In this document: one piece after another, positions 51,201 through 60,385 of the stretch
Layout of the letters: each line of letters opens with the position of its first letter
Numbering within the stretch: position 1 is the first letter of the stretch
From: Vicingaceae bacterium
GTDB lineage: Bacteria > Bacteroidota > Bacteroidia > Flavobacteriales_E > Vicingaceae
Length of the DNA: 64,000 nucleotides
Reading direction: 5' to 3'
Assembly (NCBI GenBank): GCA_028336925.1
Contig: JAOKVV010000007.1
Span: 1-64,000, forward strand
Notes under the pieces: generated by a model
What the model was told of the DNA's origin: nothing
The model's database searches: none
Seen by the model: only the letters and a program-made list of their open reading frames with translations
Program-made: the position numbers and the translations under genes

Positions 51201-52260
51201 TATCTATTGCATTTACAGATGGTAAATCAGTTGAGCTAGTCGTTCCAAAGAAAATAAGTTCATTTTGGGCGTTTACTACCATACTATGAATCATTTCTGT
51301 TTCATTTCCGCCGTAGTAAGTTGTATAGATTAGCGATTGCCCATCGGTTGAATATTTTGAGATGGCTACATCAACAGTTCCTCCATTGTATGAACTGTCT
51401 GCAAAAGATGCAGGAAAAGGATACCCTGCGCCATAAATAACTCCGCCTGTATATCCATTACCAAACTCGTCATAAGTTGCTGTCATTCCAAAGTTATTTA
51501 ATGTGGCACCTGAGAAAGTTGAAAATATCAATTCGGGGTCAATAATTAACTCAAATTGAGCATTGTACTCTTTCGGGAATTCAAAAGTAACGGTGTCATT
51601 GTTTACATTAAAATTACAGGGTATTTCTATTTTAGTGTTGTTAATAATTTGATATGCATAGGGCTTTATTTCAATTAATTGACCTAAGGTATGTGTTAAA
51701 ACTAAGTGCTCATCTACAATATCTATCTTTTCATGACCTGAATAATATGTTTTTATAGATTTTGGATTGCCTGAGGGCTTCACTATGTAGTCGTATTTAA
51801 TGGAAGAGTTTTCAGCTTTGTATAGCTTTAAATCAATGTTTTTATAAATGGAGGAGTAAATGACTTCATTAAATGATTTAGCTTTTGAGGCCCATTTGTT
51901 TTTATCCTTACCTAGGTAATAATTGTGGTAAGTTTCCGATTTTGCAGAACCTATTATAGTTGCTTTTTCGTTAGCAGAGATAAACCTACTTCTTATTGCG
52001 CTTTCTTTAAATATGGGCTTTTTTATCAGTTCATTTTCTTGACCGTCTGGGTGAGTATGCCCTCCAAATTCAAAAAAATGATAAGTAAAGCCACCATTTT
52101 CTACGTACAAGGCTCCATTAGTTGTGTTAGCTTTGAAGTCAACAAATGAAGGCCATTGTCCTTTATTCTCTACAAAAAGTCCACTCTGAGCAGCTAAAAT
52201 ATTGATAGATAGAATTAATGCAGTAGCGCAATAGAAATAAAGAGGATGGTTTTTAAACAT
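48244..52260 (-). CDS. giant secreted protein: DUF7948-like N-terminus, SBBP repeats, PKD domains, type B (gliding-associated) T9SS CTD
   Basis: 1338 aa; FVENKGQWPSFVDFKANTTNGALYVENGGFTYHF; repeated FxxSTYLGGSxxD; C-terminal FVPTAFTPNNDGTNDQLFVRGPNIKELTFQVFNRWGELVFET...WNGKYKGEDAPPAVYAYQLKA. Confidence 0.92.
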   Translation of the reverse strand: MFKNHPLYFYCATALILSINILAAQSGLFVENKGQWPSFVDFKANTTNGALYVENGGFTYHFFEFGGHTHPDGQENELIKKPIFKESAIRSRFISANEKATIIGSAKSETYHNYYLGKDKNKWASKAKSFNEVIYSSIYKNIDLKLYKAENSSIKYDYIVKPSGNPKSIKTYYSGHEKIDIVDEHLVLTHTLGQLIEIKPYAYQIINNTKIEIPCNFNVNNDTVTFEFPKEYNAQFELIIDPELIFSTFSGATLNNFGMTATYDEFGNGYTGGVIYGAGYPFPASFADSSYNGGTVDVAISKYSTDGQSLIYTTYYGGNETEMIHSMVVNAQNELIFFGTTSSTDLPSVNAIDTSFNGGTPVSAIQFFNLGSDIFVAKISADGTQFLASTYLGGSENDGLNLVSNSVGTAYNNGLLYGYGDQARGEINVDANGNVFIVSSSFSTDFPMVNALNDSSFGEQDIIVIKMNQQLNSILWSSYFGGTDDDAGYSVKFNSVGEVYASGGTASNDFSLGSVTSSFQSNFNGGLSDGYVLKISNDGSSLSAGTFVGTNGYDQSFFVEIDRYDDVYAFGHSAGGNFPVKNAPYVNANAGQFIIKFNQNLTSSIFSTTVGSQLGSGNIDLSPTAFLVDRCQNIYLTGWGNTLAGGVNTQPLSSQMPITSDAFKSTTHGYNFYFMVLSKDAQSLEFASFFGGGPGTSDHVDGGTSRFNQDGIIYQSVCADCRNRNDFQLSNPLFPVNVSPSCSNALFKISLEVLPTATITVDDDSVCAPSVVNFETELGSNEFFIWSYGNGQIDSINKNISITYTQPGLYPVQLIVGDSICGSSDTTIKNIYVFSNDIQVTPLNDTTICNSDSIVLIPNYTGTVEDVVWSVNNKFTNRINPKGSNSITVKPDTTTTYYARIKGFGCSAYDTIVVYNRVIKPQFVIADSALCMPATFQFFDLSENYDSLLWDFGNGITSSQINPRITYHSQGKYTIDLKAFNFNCATDSVYSDSIEVYQSVKINNLRDSIVCNGGDIIITPNDNGTANRYIWSNSSNLSDTITTTSTLFISNIQTTKAYYLKASNENCDTLISFVITAPSLNVTLEDVIKKCLKDTIRIVANVSSSSNNVTYIWSPSNFILGSDTSNSILINADQNTTYHLDLYTDEGCRFEDSVKVIVNPPIVNQLFPFTAEDTVPLGKTILLTSDIQEPYFQYRWKPEQLVETPFNASTYTKALYDTLYTLSILDDSTGCTYNGELRLAVHDDQCADPFVFVPTAFTPNNDGTNDQLFVRGPNIKELTFQVFNRWGELVFETNNIDIGWNGKYKGEDAPPAVYAYQLKAICYNGTTYFSKGDVTLIR

Positions 52261-52403
52261 AATAAAATTGACTTCACGTAAATTTACAGATTATTCAAAT
52301 ATTTACATTCCTTTGGACGCTTTAAAAAGCCTTCTAGTTGCTTAAACAATTCAACCACTTTTAAGTTAATATTGTCCTAATGATTCAAACCGGAAATTAG
52401 TTT

Positions 52404-54674
52404 ATGTCTGATAAGTACAAAAAATATAGTTATTTAGCTTTATTATTCATAGTTATTATTACACTATTTAGTGGAAGTCAGGCGATAAAACTTCGTTTTG
52501 ATTATGATTTTGAAAAGTTTTTTCCTCAAGAAGATGATGACTTAGACTTTTTTACATCGTATAGGAAAACATTTGAAAATGATAATGACTTTGTTCTATT
52601 TGCGTTAAAAAATAACGCTGGAGTTTTTGATCAAGATTTTTTAAATAAGGCTCAGGAATTTACTAATCACTTAAATACCCTTCCACATGTTAGAGAGGTT
52701 ATTTCGCCTTTGGAGGCAAAGTATCCTAAGTTTGATTTTTCATCAATTGGAGACTTTCAAGTACCTTATTTTCATATAAAAGAACCTGCTAAATACAGCG
52801 CTGATTCTTTGTTTATTTCACAAAGCAATGATCCTATCTCTAATGTAGTTTCTATAGAAAATGGGGTATTAGTAATTGTACTAAAGAATAAAGAGTTGAT
52901 TAATAAGGATGATTCAGATGAGCTCAGTACAGCGATTAATTCTTTAGTAGATTCATCTGATTTTGATGAAATTTATGTAATTGGTAAAATTTTAGGACAG
53001 CAACTTTATATTGATATAATGAAGGTGGAGTTCGGAACTTTCATGGCAATTTCTATATTAATTCTAATTATCTTTTTAATAATTGCTTATCGATCATTGT
53101 GGGGAATAGTTATACCCATGACAACTGTTTTACTTTCAGTTGTAGTTAGCCTAGGTATTATGCAGCTTTTTGGGCGGCCATTAAATATGATGACAACACT
53201 ATTGCCAGTAATTATGCTTGTTGTTGGCATGAGTGATGTGGTGCACCTTGTTGCTAAATATCTTGAAGAGATTAGGATTGGTAAATCAAAGGTAGATGCA
53301 ATTCGCTACACCTTGAAAAGTGTTGGGATGGCAACTTTATTAACTTCAATAACCACTTCTTTGGGTTTTATTACCCTTATTTTCGTTAATATGGAGCCTG
53401 TTCAAGACTTTGGAATATTCACGGCTGTGGGGGTTATGAGTGCCTTTGGTATCGCAATAATTTTTATTCCAGCAATTTTATACTTGGCTAAAACTCCGAA
53501 AATAGCTGATCCGACTAAGTCAAATGCTGATTGGGATAAATGGCTGAGAAAGTGTTTTGTCCTGCTAATCAGAAACAAGAAATCCGTTTTTATAGGTTAC
53601 ATAATCATTGGTTTTATTGCATTAATTGGTGCTTTTCAAATACAGTTTGATTACTTTTTGATGCAAGAGTTAGGCGACGATGATCCTCTTGTTAAAGAAA
53701 TTAAGTTCTTTGAGGCAAATTTCGATGGTATACGTCCATTTGAAATGGCCGTAGTTGCAAAAAAAGAAGGTGCTACTGTTTTTGATTTCGAAGTAATGAA
53801 CGAGATCAATAAAATGGAAGAGTTCTTGATTGATGATTATGAAGTCGGGCAAATGATTAGTCCGACCACTCCTTTTAAATTTGTCAATAGAGGACTCCGA
53901 AATGGGAAGCCTGAGTTTTACACGTTTCCGCTTAAAGAGATGCGATACAATTACATTGCTGAAAAAATGAAAGAAAGCGGCGTAAGCAATAAGCTAGTCG
54001 ACATTATTTCTGAAGATGGAAAAATGGCAAGGTTGAGTGGTAGGATGGTTGATCCCGGTAGCCGACAAATTCTTGTTAGAAATGATTCACTCGAGAATTT
54101 CTATCAAAAATACATTGATACAACAGTTATTGATTACAAACTCACCGGAACTCCTGTTATTATAGATAAAAGTAGTAGGTATTTAGCCTTAAATGTTTTA
54201 AGTGGATTGGCTGTTGCATTTATACTAATTGCAGTAATGATGTCTTTACTGTTTAAATCAATCAAAATGGGTCTCATTTCTTTAATTCCTAACTTTTTCC
54301 CCATTTTGCTGATTGCAGGAATTATAGGTTATTTTGGGATTGACCTAAACATTACAACATCCATTGTTTTTACAGTTGCTTTTGGAATAGCCGTCGATGA
54401 CACCATTCATTTTTTAAGTCGATATGCTCAAGAGTTGAAAAAGGGCAGAAGCAATTTGTATGCAATAAAACGCACATTTTTATCAACTGGAAAGGCAATT
54501 GTAATTACTTCTATCATATTACTTGGGGGATTTTGTAGTTTGATATTTTCAGACTTTATGAGCACATTCTATATTGGAGTATTTGTAAGTTTAACTCTAC
54601 TTTTTGCTGTAATTACTGATATGATGCTATTACCGCTTGTGCTAATCTTCTGGAATAAACAGAAGCCTTGTTAG
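52404..54674 (+). CDS. MMPL/RND family exporter
   Basis: 756 aa; two six-TM halves with GMSDVVHLVAKYLEEI and AFGIAVDDTIHFLSRYAQEL. Confidence 0.9.
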   Translation: MSDKYKKYSYLALLFIVIITLFSGSQAIKLRFDYDFEKFFPQEDDDLDFFTSYRKTFENDNDFVLFALKNNAGVFDQDFLNKAQEFTNHLNTLPHVREVISPLEAKYPKFDFSSIGDFQVPYFHIKEPAKYSADSLFISQSNDPISNVVSIENGVLVIVLKNKELINKDDSDELSTAINSLVDSSDFDEIYVIGKILGQQLYIDIMKVEFGTFMAISILILIIFLIIAYRSLWGIVIPMTTVLLSVVVSLGIMQLFGRPLNMMTTLLPVIMLVVGMSDVVHLVAKYLEEIRIGKSKVDAIRYTLKSVGMATLLTSITTSLGFITLIFVNMEPVQDFGIFTAVGVMSAFGIAIIFIPAILYLAKTPKIADPTKSNADWDKWLRKCFVLLIRNKKSVFIGYIIIGFIALIGAFQIQFDYFLMQELGDDDPLVKEIKFFEANFDGIRPFEMAVVAKKEGATVFDFEVMNEINKMEEFLIDDYEVGQMISPTTPFKFVNRGLRNGKPEFYTFPLKEMRYNYIAEKMKESGVSNKLVDIISEDGKMARLSGRMVDPGSRQILVRNDSLENFYQKYIDTTVIDYKLTGTPVIIDKSSRYLALNVLSGLAVAFILIAVMMSLLFKSIKMGLISLIPNFFPILLIAGIIGYFGIDLNITTSIVFTVAFGIAVDDTIHFLSRYAQELKKGRSNLYAIKRTFLSTGKAIVITSIILLGGFCSLIFSDFMSTFYIGVFVSLTLLFAVITDMMLLPLVLIFWNKQKPC

Positions 54675-54801
54675 GAACCAAAGCATAAAAAAAGAGCCTT
54701 TGCTTACAGGTTTTTAAATATAAATAATAAAGGAGTTAGGTTTATGTCGGAAGAATTATTCCATTAAATAAAAATCGAGTTTTGAAATCGGTTTAATGGC
54801 A

Positions 54802-55701
54802 TTATTTACTTTGCTTGAACAAGAAATTCTTTTCTTCTTTTGATAAGCTATCGTATCCTGATTTAGATATTTTATCTAAGATGGCATCTAACGCCTCTTG
54901 ATTATTTTTCTTTTGAGCGTTGTACTGATAATCAGATTTAGGAACTGCTGACTTATATTTTACATCAAATTTTGGCTTTCTTCTTTTATTGAATGTTTGC
55001 TGAAAAAAGTCACGGATTGGCCAAACCCACGCGCTGATATCTCTTCCTTTCTTTAATTGGATCGCGAAAAAGTACCCATAAATAGCTCCACCAATATGTG
55101 AAATATGTCCACCGCTGTTACTTTGGCTAATACTTAGTAAGTCAATTACAAAGAGAAATATAACAATCCATTTTAGTTTTATATTTCCTAAGAAGAACAT
55201 GCGCACTTCCATATTGGGCATGTAGGTCGCAATACCTGCAATAATTGCCATGATAGAAGCAGATGCTCCAATAGCTTTTGATCCACTCAGCGCATCCCCA
55301 AAAACAGGAAATAAATTATAAGACAGAATGTAAAGCACAGCTCCTGCAAGTCCACCATTTATATAGACACTCCAAATTTTCTTTTGCCCTAAAAATTGAC
55401 TAAATAGTTGACCACCATAATACAACGCAACCATATTAAACAGTAAATGTAAAATGCCTGTATGCATAAACATGTACGTGAAGATGGTCCATGGCTTATA
55501 AAGAAGGCTAGTGATGTAGGTAGGTACCGCAAAGTATTGGTCAACCAATACATTTCCGCCACCTTGAATAGAAAAGAGCCATAAAATAAGTCCTAATAGG
55601 TGGATAAAAATAAATACAGCTGCATTAATATAGATTAATCTGGTAGCCGAATCTGCATCATTATAGCTTTTACGAAGCTGATCGAAGGAGAATTTATTCA
55701 T
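54802..55701 (-). CDS. rhomboid family intramembrane serine protease (GASA variant)
   Basis: 299 aa; MFMHTGILHLLFNMVALYYGG, GASASIMAIIAG, HISHIGGAIYGYFFA. Confidence 0.9.
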   Translation of the reverse strand: MNKFSFDQLRKSYNDADSATRLIYINAAVFIFIHLLGLILWLFSIQGGGNVLVDQYFAVPTYITSLLYKPWTIFTYMFMHTGILHLLFNMVALYYGGQLFSQFLGQKKIWSVYINGGLAGAVLYILSYNLFPVFGDALSGSKAIGASASIMAIIAGIATYMPNMEVRMFFLGNIKLKWIVIFLFVIDLLSISQSNSGGHISHIGGAIYGYFFAIQLKKGRDISAWVWPIRDFFQQTFNKRRKPKFDVKYKSAVPKSDYQYNAQKKNNQEALDAILDKISKSGYDSLSKEEKNFLFKQSK

Positions 55702-55705
55702 TGGT

Positions 55706-56521
55706 TTAATAGAAATTATTCGTGTCTTTTTTCCAATATTGGATCAGGAAAAATCCAAAAAGCATACCGCCTAAATGGGCAAAATGAGCCACATTGTCAC
55801 CTGGATTATTGCTGATTCCTGAATACAACTCTAAAGCGCCATAAATTATTACGAAGTACTTCGCTTTAATCGGAATAGGTGGAATTAATAGCATCAACTG
55901 AGTATTTGGGAAGAGCATACCAAAGGCTAATAGAATTCCAAAAACTGAACCGGAGGCGCCCACGGTAGGCACATCTCGCGTCATTACCAACATTTGTTGA
56001 GCTTTCTCAATCGTAGCTGTTATGTATTCATTATTTTGAGCATTTTGAGTAAAATCCGCTATGAATTGCATGTAGTTTCCACCGCTACCATATTGGTCTA
56101 AAAATAGCTCGAAGTTAGATGGCGTAGGGTTTTGAACATAGTAATTCACCGCTTCTTCCATGCCACTTAAAGAGAATGATTGTATAACCATATTGACAAT
56201 AGCAGCACCAATTCCGGTTACCATGTAATACAGTAAAAATCGCTTAGGACCCCAAACAGTTTCCAATACCTTACCAAACATGTACAAAGCAAACATGTTG
56301 AAAAATAAGTGGGTGACTCCGCCATGCATAAACATGTAGGTCACGAATTGAAATGGTTTAAATTCAGGGCTAGAGTAATGATGAATACCTAATAAATTAT
56401 TCAGATTTACTCCGCGGCTTTCCATAACCATAGTAGCCAAAAGCATAATCACATTAATGATAAGCAAGTTTTTAACTACTTCAGGTATATTACTTAAGAA
56501 TGATTGTCGTTGAAAATTCAT
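55706..56521 (-). CDS. rhomboid family intramembrane serine protease
   Basis: 271 aa; MFMHGGVTHLFFNMFALYMFG, GASGSVFGILLAF, HFAHLGGMLFGFFLI. Confidence 0.93.
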   Translation of the reverse strand: MNFQRQSFLSNIPEVVKNLLIINVIMLLATMVMESRGVNLNNLLGIHHYSSPEFKPFQFVTYMFMHGGVTHLFFNMFALYMFGKVLETVWGPKRFLLYYMVTGIGAAIVNMVIQSFSLSGMEEAVNYYVQNPTPSNFELFLDQYGSGGNYMQFIADFTQNAQNNEYITATIEKAQQMLVMTRDVPTVGASGSVFGILLAFGMLFPNTQLMLLIPPIPIKAKYFVIIYGALELYSGISNNPGDNVAHFAHLGGMLFGFFLIQYWKKDTNNFY

Positions 56522-58377
56522 ACGCGTTGAAATCTTTTGTCTAGTTCGTCGATACTATAAGTAATCACAATGGGTTTTCCATTGGGCAAGTTATTGGGCA
56601 TTTCGCAAGCGAAGAGTTCATCTATTAAATTTTGCATCTCTTCTTCATGCAATAGTTTTCCACGTTTTATGGCTGTATTATGAGCCAAAGAACGGGCTAA
56701 ACTTTCAAGTTTATCGAGTTTTAAATCATCACTGTTCAGTTTAAACTGATCCAAAAGTTTTTCTAGTAAATCAGTTAAATTACTTTCAGTTAATTCTACA
56801 GGAACAGCATTGACCACAAAGGTGTTTTTACCAAACTCATTGATTTCAAATCCCAAAAGATTTATTTCATCAACTAAGCCGGTCATTAATGCAAAATCAT
56901 CCGGAGCAAACTCAATGGTTTCAGGGAAAAGTAACCGTTGGCTAGCATGTTTTTTCTCATTAAACGCTTTTATAAATCGTTCGTAAAGAATGCGTTCATG
57001 TGCTCTGGCTTGATCTATTATTACTGCCCCCGATTTTATCTGAGTCATGATGTATCGCTGATGCAATTGTACCATTTTGTGGTTGTGCTGCGCAGGTGTT
57101 TCGTCCCAATTAGCAGTAACTACATTCGTTGCAGGTTCTGAATGTGCAGGAATACTTGGCGATTCATTTTCAAAATCTTGTTGAGAGTAAAGTGATTGCC
57201 AGTTGGTTTCTACTTTTTCTTTTTTAAAGTCAAAATGGCCTCCTGTTGATGGACGTGGTGGTTTTTGAGTCGTCTCAAAAGGATTAAAATTTGGATTAAC
57301 TTCTATGGTCGGTACACGCACACGGTCTGGTACTGCATGCGAGGCGGTAAAGCTCGTTTCTTGTTCAAAGTCTATGCTTGGCGCAATATTATACTTTCCT
57401 AATGCTTGTTTTACAGAAGTTCGAATAATCGCGTAAATAGACCGCTCATCTTCAAACTTAATTTCTGTTTTAGTCGGGTGAATATTGATATCAATCCGAG
57501 CAGGATCAATTTCTAATTTTAAAAAATAGGAGGGATGTTGATCTTTTGTAATTAACTCGTCAAAAGCCAATTGAATTGCATGATTTAAATAAGGACTTTT
57601 AATAAACCGATCATTGACAAAAAAGTATTGTTCGCCTCTAGTTTTCTTAGCGTATTCAGGTTTGCCCATAAATCCACTTATGGAAACTATGTCTGTTTGT
57701 TCTTCAACAGGTACAAGCCGCTGATTATATTTCTCACCGAAAATTCCAACGATTCGCTGTTTAAAACTTCCTTTTGACAAATTAAAAACCTCGTTGCCTT
57801 CAGAGTACATTTTACAGATAATCTCAGGATGTACCATAGCTACTCGATAAAACTCCTCTATAATATGTTTGGTTTCTACCGGATTTCCTTTCAAAAAGTT
57901 TCTGCGAGCAGGTACATTAAAAAATAGGTTTTTAATACTGAGATTTGATCCAACAACTGTCGAACAAGGTTCTTGAGAATCAACGACGCTTCCTTCAATT
58001 ATTAATCGAGAACCAAGATCGTTACCTTCTTGTTTGGTTTTTAATTCTACTTGACTAATTGCTGCGATAGAAGCCAAGGCCTCACCTCTGAACCCCATGG
58101 TTCTTAAAGCAAATAAATCATCAGCAGATTTTATTTTAGAGGTCGCATGTCGCTCGAATGCCATCCGTGCATCGGTAATACTCATACCTTTCCCATTATC
58201 AATCACTTGAATGAGTGTTTTTCCTGCATTCTTGATAATAAGAGATATTTCTGTTGCTCCTGCATCTATTGCATTCTCTAGTAATTCTTTAACAGCTGAT
58301 GAGGGGCGTTGAACAACTTCGCCTGCAGCTATTTGATTAGCTACGGAATCGGGAAGAAGTTGTATTATGTCTGACAT
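56518..58377 (-). CDS. mutL: DNA mismatch repair protein MutL
   Basis: 619 aa; IQLLPDSVANQIAAGEVVQRPSSAVKELLENAIDAGAT, DNGKGM, RHATSKI, GFRGEALASIAAIS. Confidence 0.97.
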   Translation of the reverse strand: MSDIIQLLPDSVANQIAAGEVVQRPSSAVKELLENAIDAGATEISLIIKNAGKTLIQVIDNGKGMSITDARMAFERHATSKIKSADDLFALRTMGFRGEALASIAAISQVELKTKQEGNDLGSRLIIEGSVVDSQEPCSTVVGSNLSIKNLFFNVPARRNFLKGNPVETKHIIEEFYRVAMVHPEIICKMYSEGNEVFNLSKGSFKQRIVGIFGEKYNQRLVPVEEQTDIVSISGFMGKPEYAKKTRGEQYFFVNDRFIKSPYLNHAIQLAFDELITKDQHPSYFLKLEIDPARIDINIHPTKTEIKFEDERSIYAIIRTSVKQALGKYNIAPSIDFEQETSFTASHAVPDRVRVPTIEVNPNFNPFETTQKPPRPSTGGHFDFKKEKVETNWQSLYSQQDFENESPSIPAHSEPATNVVTANWDETPAQHNHKMVQLHQRYIMTQIKSGAVIIDQARAHERILYERFIKAFNEKKHASQRLLFPETIEFAPDDFALMTGLVDEINLLGFEINEFGKNTFVVNAVPVELTESNLTDLLEKLLDQFKLNSDDLKLDKLESLARSLAHNTAIKRGKLLHEEEMQNLIDELFACEMPNNLPNGKPIVITYSIDELDKRFQRV

Positions 58378-58552
58378 GGATTAGCGATCTAAATAAGAAA
58401 TAAAATTGATGGCACAAAAATACAAAAATGAAAAGGCTTTAAATAACCCCTTCCAAACAAAAGAAGGCTACCAACTGCTTAATATGTTATTAATTCAAAA
58501 AAAACACCTTCTGATCTTAGTTCTAGGATAATCTAAAGTGTTGATTAATTTT

Positions 58553-58852
58553 CTACTTCAAAACCAAGTACACGATACCAAATAAAAGAAGAAGGATGAG
58601 GATAATACGACTATTTGATTTTTTTGAAAAGTTGGAAGTACTTTTATTTTTAGACCACTGTTGCTTTAAGGAACCCCTTAAATGCGTTGAATCATAATTA
58701 TTGGTGTCGACTTTCTCACGTTCTAATTCAGCTTTGATTCGGGCTCTCCGCTCTTGCATTACTTCCTTAGCTTCGTTGTAATAGCGTGGGGTAAATTCAA
58801 ACTGTTTTGCTTGTCTACTTTTAAAAAACGAAGGTAATCTCATTCTTGCCAT
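58553..58852 (-). CDS. small membrane-anchored protein upstream of mutL
   Basis: 99 aa; charged N-terminus plus single C-terminal TM (IILILLLLFGIVYLVLK). Confidence 0.65.
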   Translation of the reverse strand: MARMRLPSFFKSRQAKQFEFTPRYYNEAKEVMQERRARIKAELEREKVDTNNYDSTHLRGSLKQQWSKNKSTSNFSKKSNSRIILILLLLFGIVYLVLK

Positions 58853-59211
58853 AATTCAAAATTACGAATTCTGTTAAGAGATTTAATTAATTGTTTTCAT
58901 CTCTATTTTTTCGCATTTTATTAATGTATTTAAATTGATTTCGATTAACTGGAACAATCTATTTATACTTATTAGGTCACTTTTGAAGCAATTTATTGGA
59001 ATCAAACTATTTAATTGAGTGGGGTGTTGTTATTTAATGTTTTATATTGAGCTAAGTGATTTGTTGGTAGATGATTTCAATTTATTAATAATCAAAATAA
59101 TAACTAGTTATTGTTAAGATTAATAGGTATTAAATTTAATTAAAAGTCTGTTGTTAAAAAGTTTATCATCTTTTTTAATGTAGCTAGCAATCCTAAGCTT
59201 GTATTTATGTG

Positions 59212-59219
59212 TATTTTTG
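59212..59219 (+). promoter_or_regulatory. -7 element TATTTTTG of ppa
   Basis: TAnnTTTG match 35 bp upstream of ATG 59254. Confidence 0.5.
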
Positions 59220-59253
59220 CACCCCTAAAATTGAATTATTTAAAAAAATATAT

Positions 59254-59790
59254 ATGAAAAATCCTTGGCACGACATCATTCCTGGAGACGATATACCTAG
59301 AGTTGTGAATGCTTGTATTGAAATTTCTAAAGGAAGTAAAGGTAAGTTTGAATTGCACAAAGAGAGTGGTCTAATTATGTTAGATAGAGTATTATTCTCT
59401 GCTGTTCATTATCCTGCAAATTATGGTTTTATCCCACAAACTTATTGTGATGATAATGATCCATTAGATATAATGGTGATTACTTCTATTGATGTTCCAC
59501 CATTATGCTTACTAAATGCTAAGGTGGTTGGAGTAATGCGCATGATTGATAATGGTGAGGCTGATGATAAAATTATCGCAGTTGCCGATAATGATATGAG
59601 CGTCAATCATATAAATGATATCAGTGAGCTTCCTCCACACACATTGAAAGAAATCAAACGTTTTTTTGAGGATTATAAGAAGTTGGAAAATAAAGAGGTA
59701 ATTGTAGATGACTTTTTAGGTCGTGAAGATGCCTTTAAAATTATTGATGAGAGTATAGAATTGTATAAGAAAACGTTTCCTAAGAATTAA
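59254..59790 (+). CDS. ppa: inorganic pyrophosphatase
   Basis: [47 protein letters not shown]...[26 protein letters not shown]-track start 59209 overlaps the promoter. Confidence 0.95.
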   Translation: MKNPWHDIIPGDDIPRVVNACIEISKGSKGKFELHKESGLIMLDRVLFSAVHYPANYGFIPQTYCDDNDPLDIMVITSIDVPPLCLLNAKVVGVMRMIDNGEADDKIIAVADNDMSVNHINDISELPPHTLKEIKRFFEDYKKLENKEVIVDDFLGREDAFKIIDESIELYKKTFPKN

Positions 59791-60149
59791 TGAAACTAAT
59801 TTTCGTCTACAATGCCAAAAATGGCATCTTCAACTCCTCAGTTGACTTCTTTCATAAAATGATAAGCCCCAAAACCTACCCATGTTCGCTTAATTTACTC
59901 ACCCAAGGAAGTAAAAAGGAAAAGGAGATTTGGACGAAATTTGTGAACGAAACGTCTCAAAAGATTGTTTTTCATCACATTGATGATTTTGAAGGACAGT
60001 ACCGTACAACTTATGACTACCCTGTTGTAGTTAGAGAGGAAGAGGATCAGATGCGCGTTATCTTTACAAAGGATCAATTATCAAAGTTTAAAAGTACCGA
60101 ATCGTTTATTGAAGCGATTCGGTCTTTAAATATGATAGAAGTACACTAA
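59790..60149 (+). CDS. conserved hypothetical protein downstream of ppa
   Basis: 119 aa ORF, 1-bp overlap with the ppa stop; [40 protein letters not shown]. Confidence 0.65.
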   Translation: MKLIFVYNAKNGIFNSSVDFFHKMISPKTYPCSLNLLTQGSKKEKEIWTKFVNETSQKIVFHHIDDFEGQYRTTYDYPVVVREEEDQMRVIFTKDQLSKFKSTESFIEAIRSLNMIEVH

Positions 60150-60370
60150 TTTATTGGTGTATTATCCAATTGTGTGCTGTCAATTTCAGTTGTTTCTATA
60201 TCTCCTTTACACCTCGCTAATTCTGCGCTAACATTTATTAGTTGAGCTTCGGTTGCGGTCAGTTTTACTTCTAACTCTTTTATTGCCTCATTATTGTTAT
60301 TCAGAGGTGTTACACAACTAGCTAAAAAAAGGCTGAAGAGTGTCAAGGTAATCATTATAGGATTTTTCAT
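60146..60370 (-). CDS. small coiled-coil lipoprotein
   Basis: 74 aa; lipobox LFLASC, heptad-like IKELEVKLTATEAQLINVSAEL. Confidence 0.6.
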   Translation of the reverse strand: MKNPIMITLTLFSLFLASCVTPLNNNNEAIKELEVKLTATEAQLINVSAELARCKGDIETTEIDSTQLDNTPIN

Positions 60371-60385
60371 GGTTGAAATAGTTAG

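Noticed and set aside
59209-59253. N-terminal extension of ppa as tracked
   Set aside because: Overlaps the TATTTTTG promoter element and precedes the conserved MKNPWHDI start.
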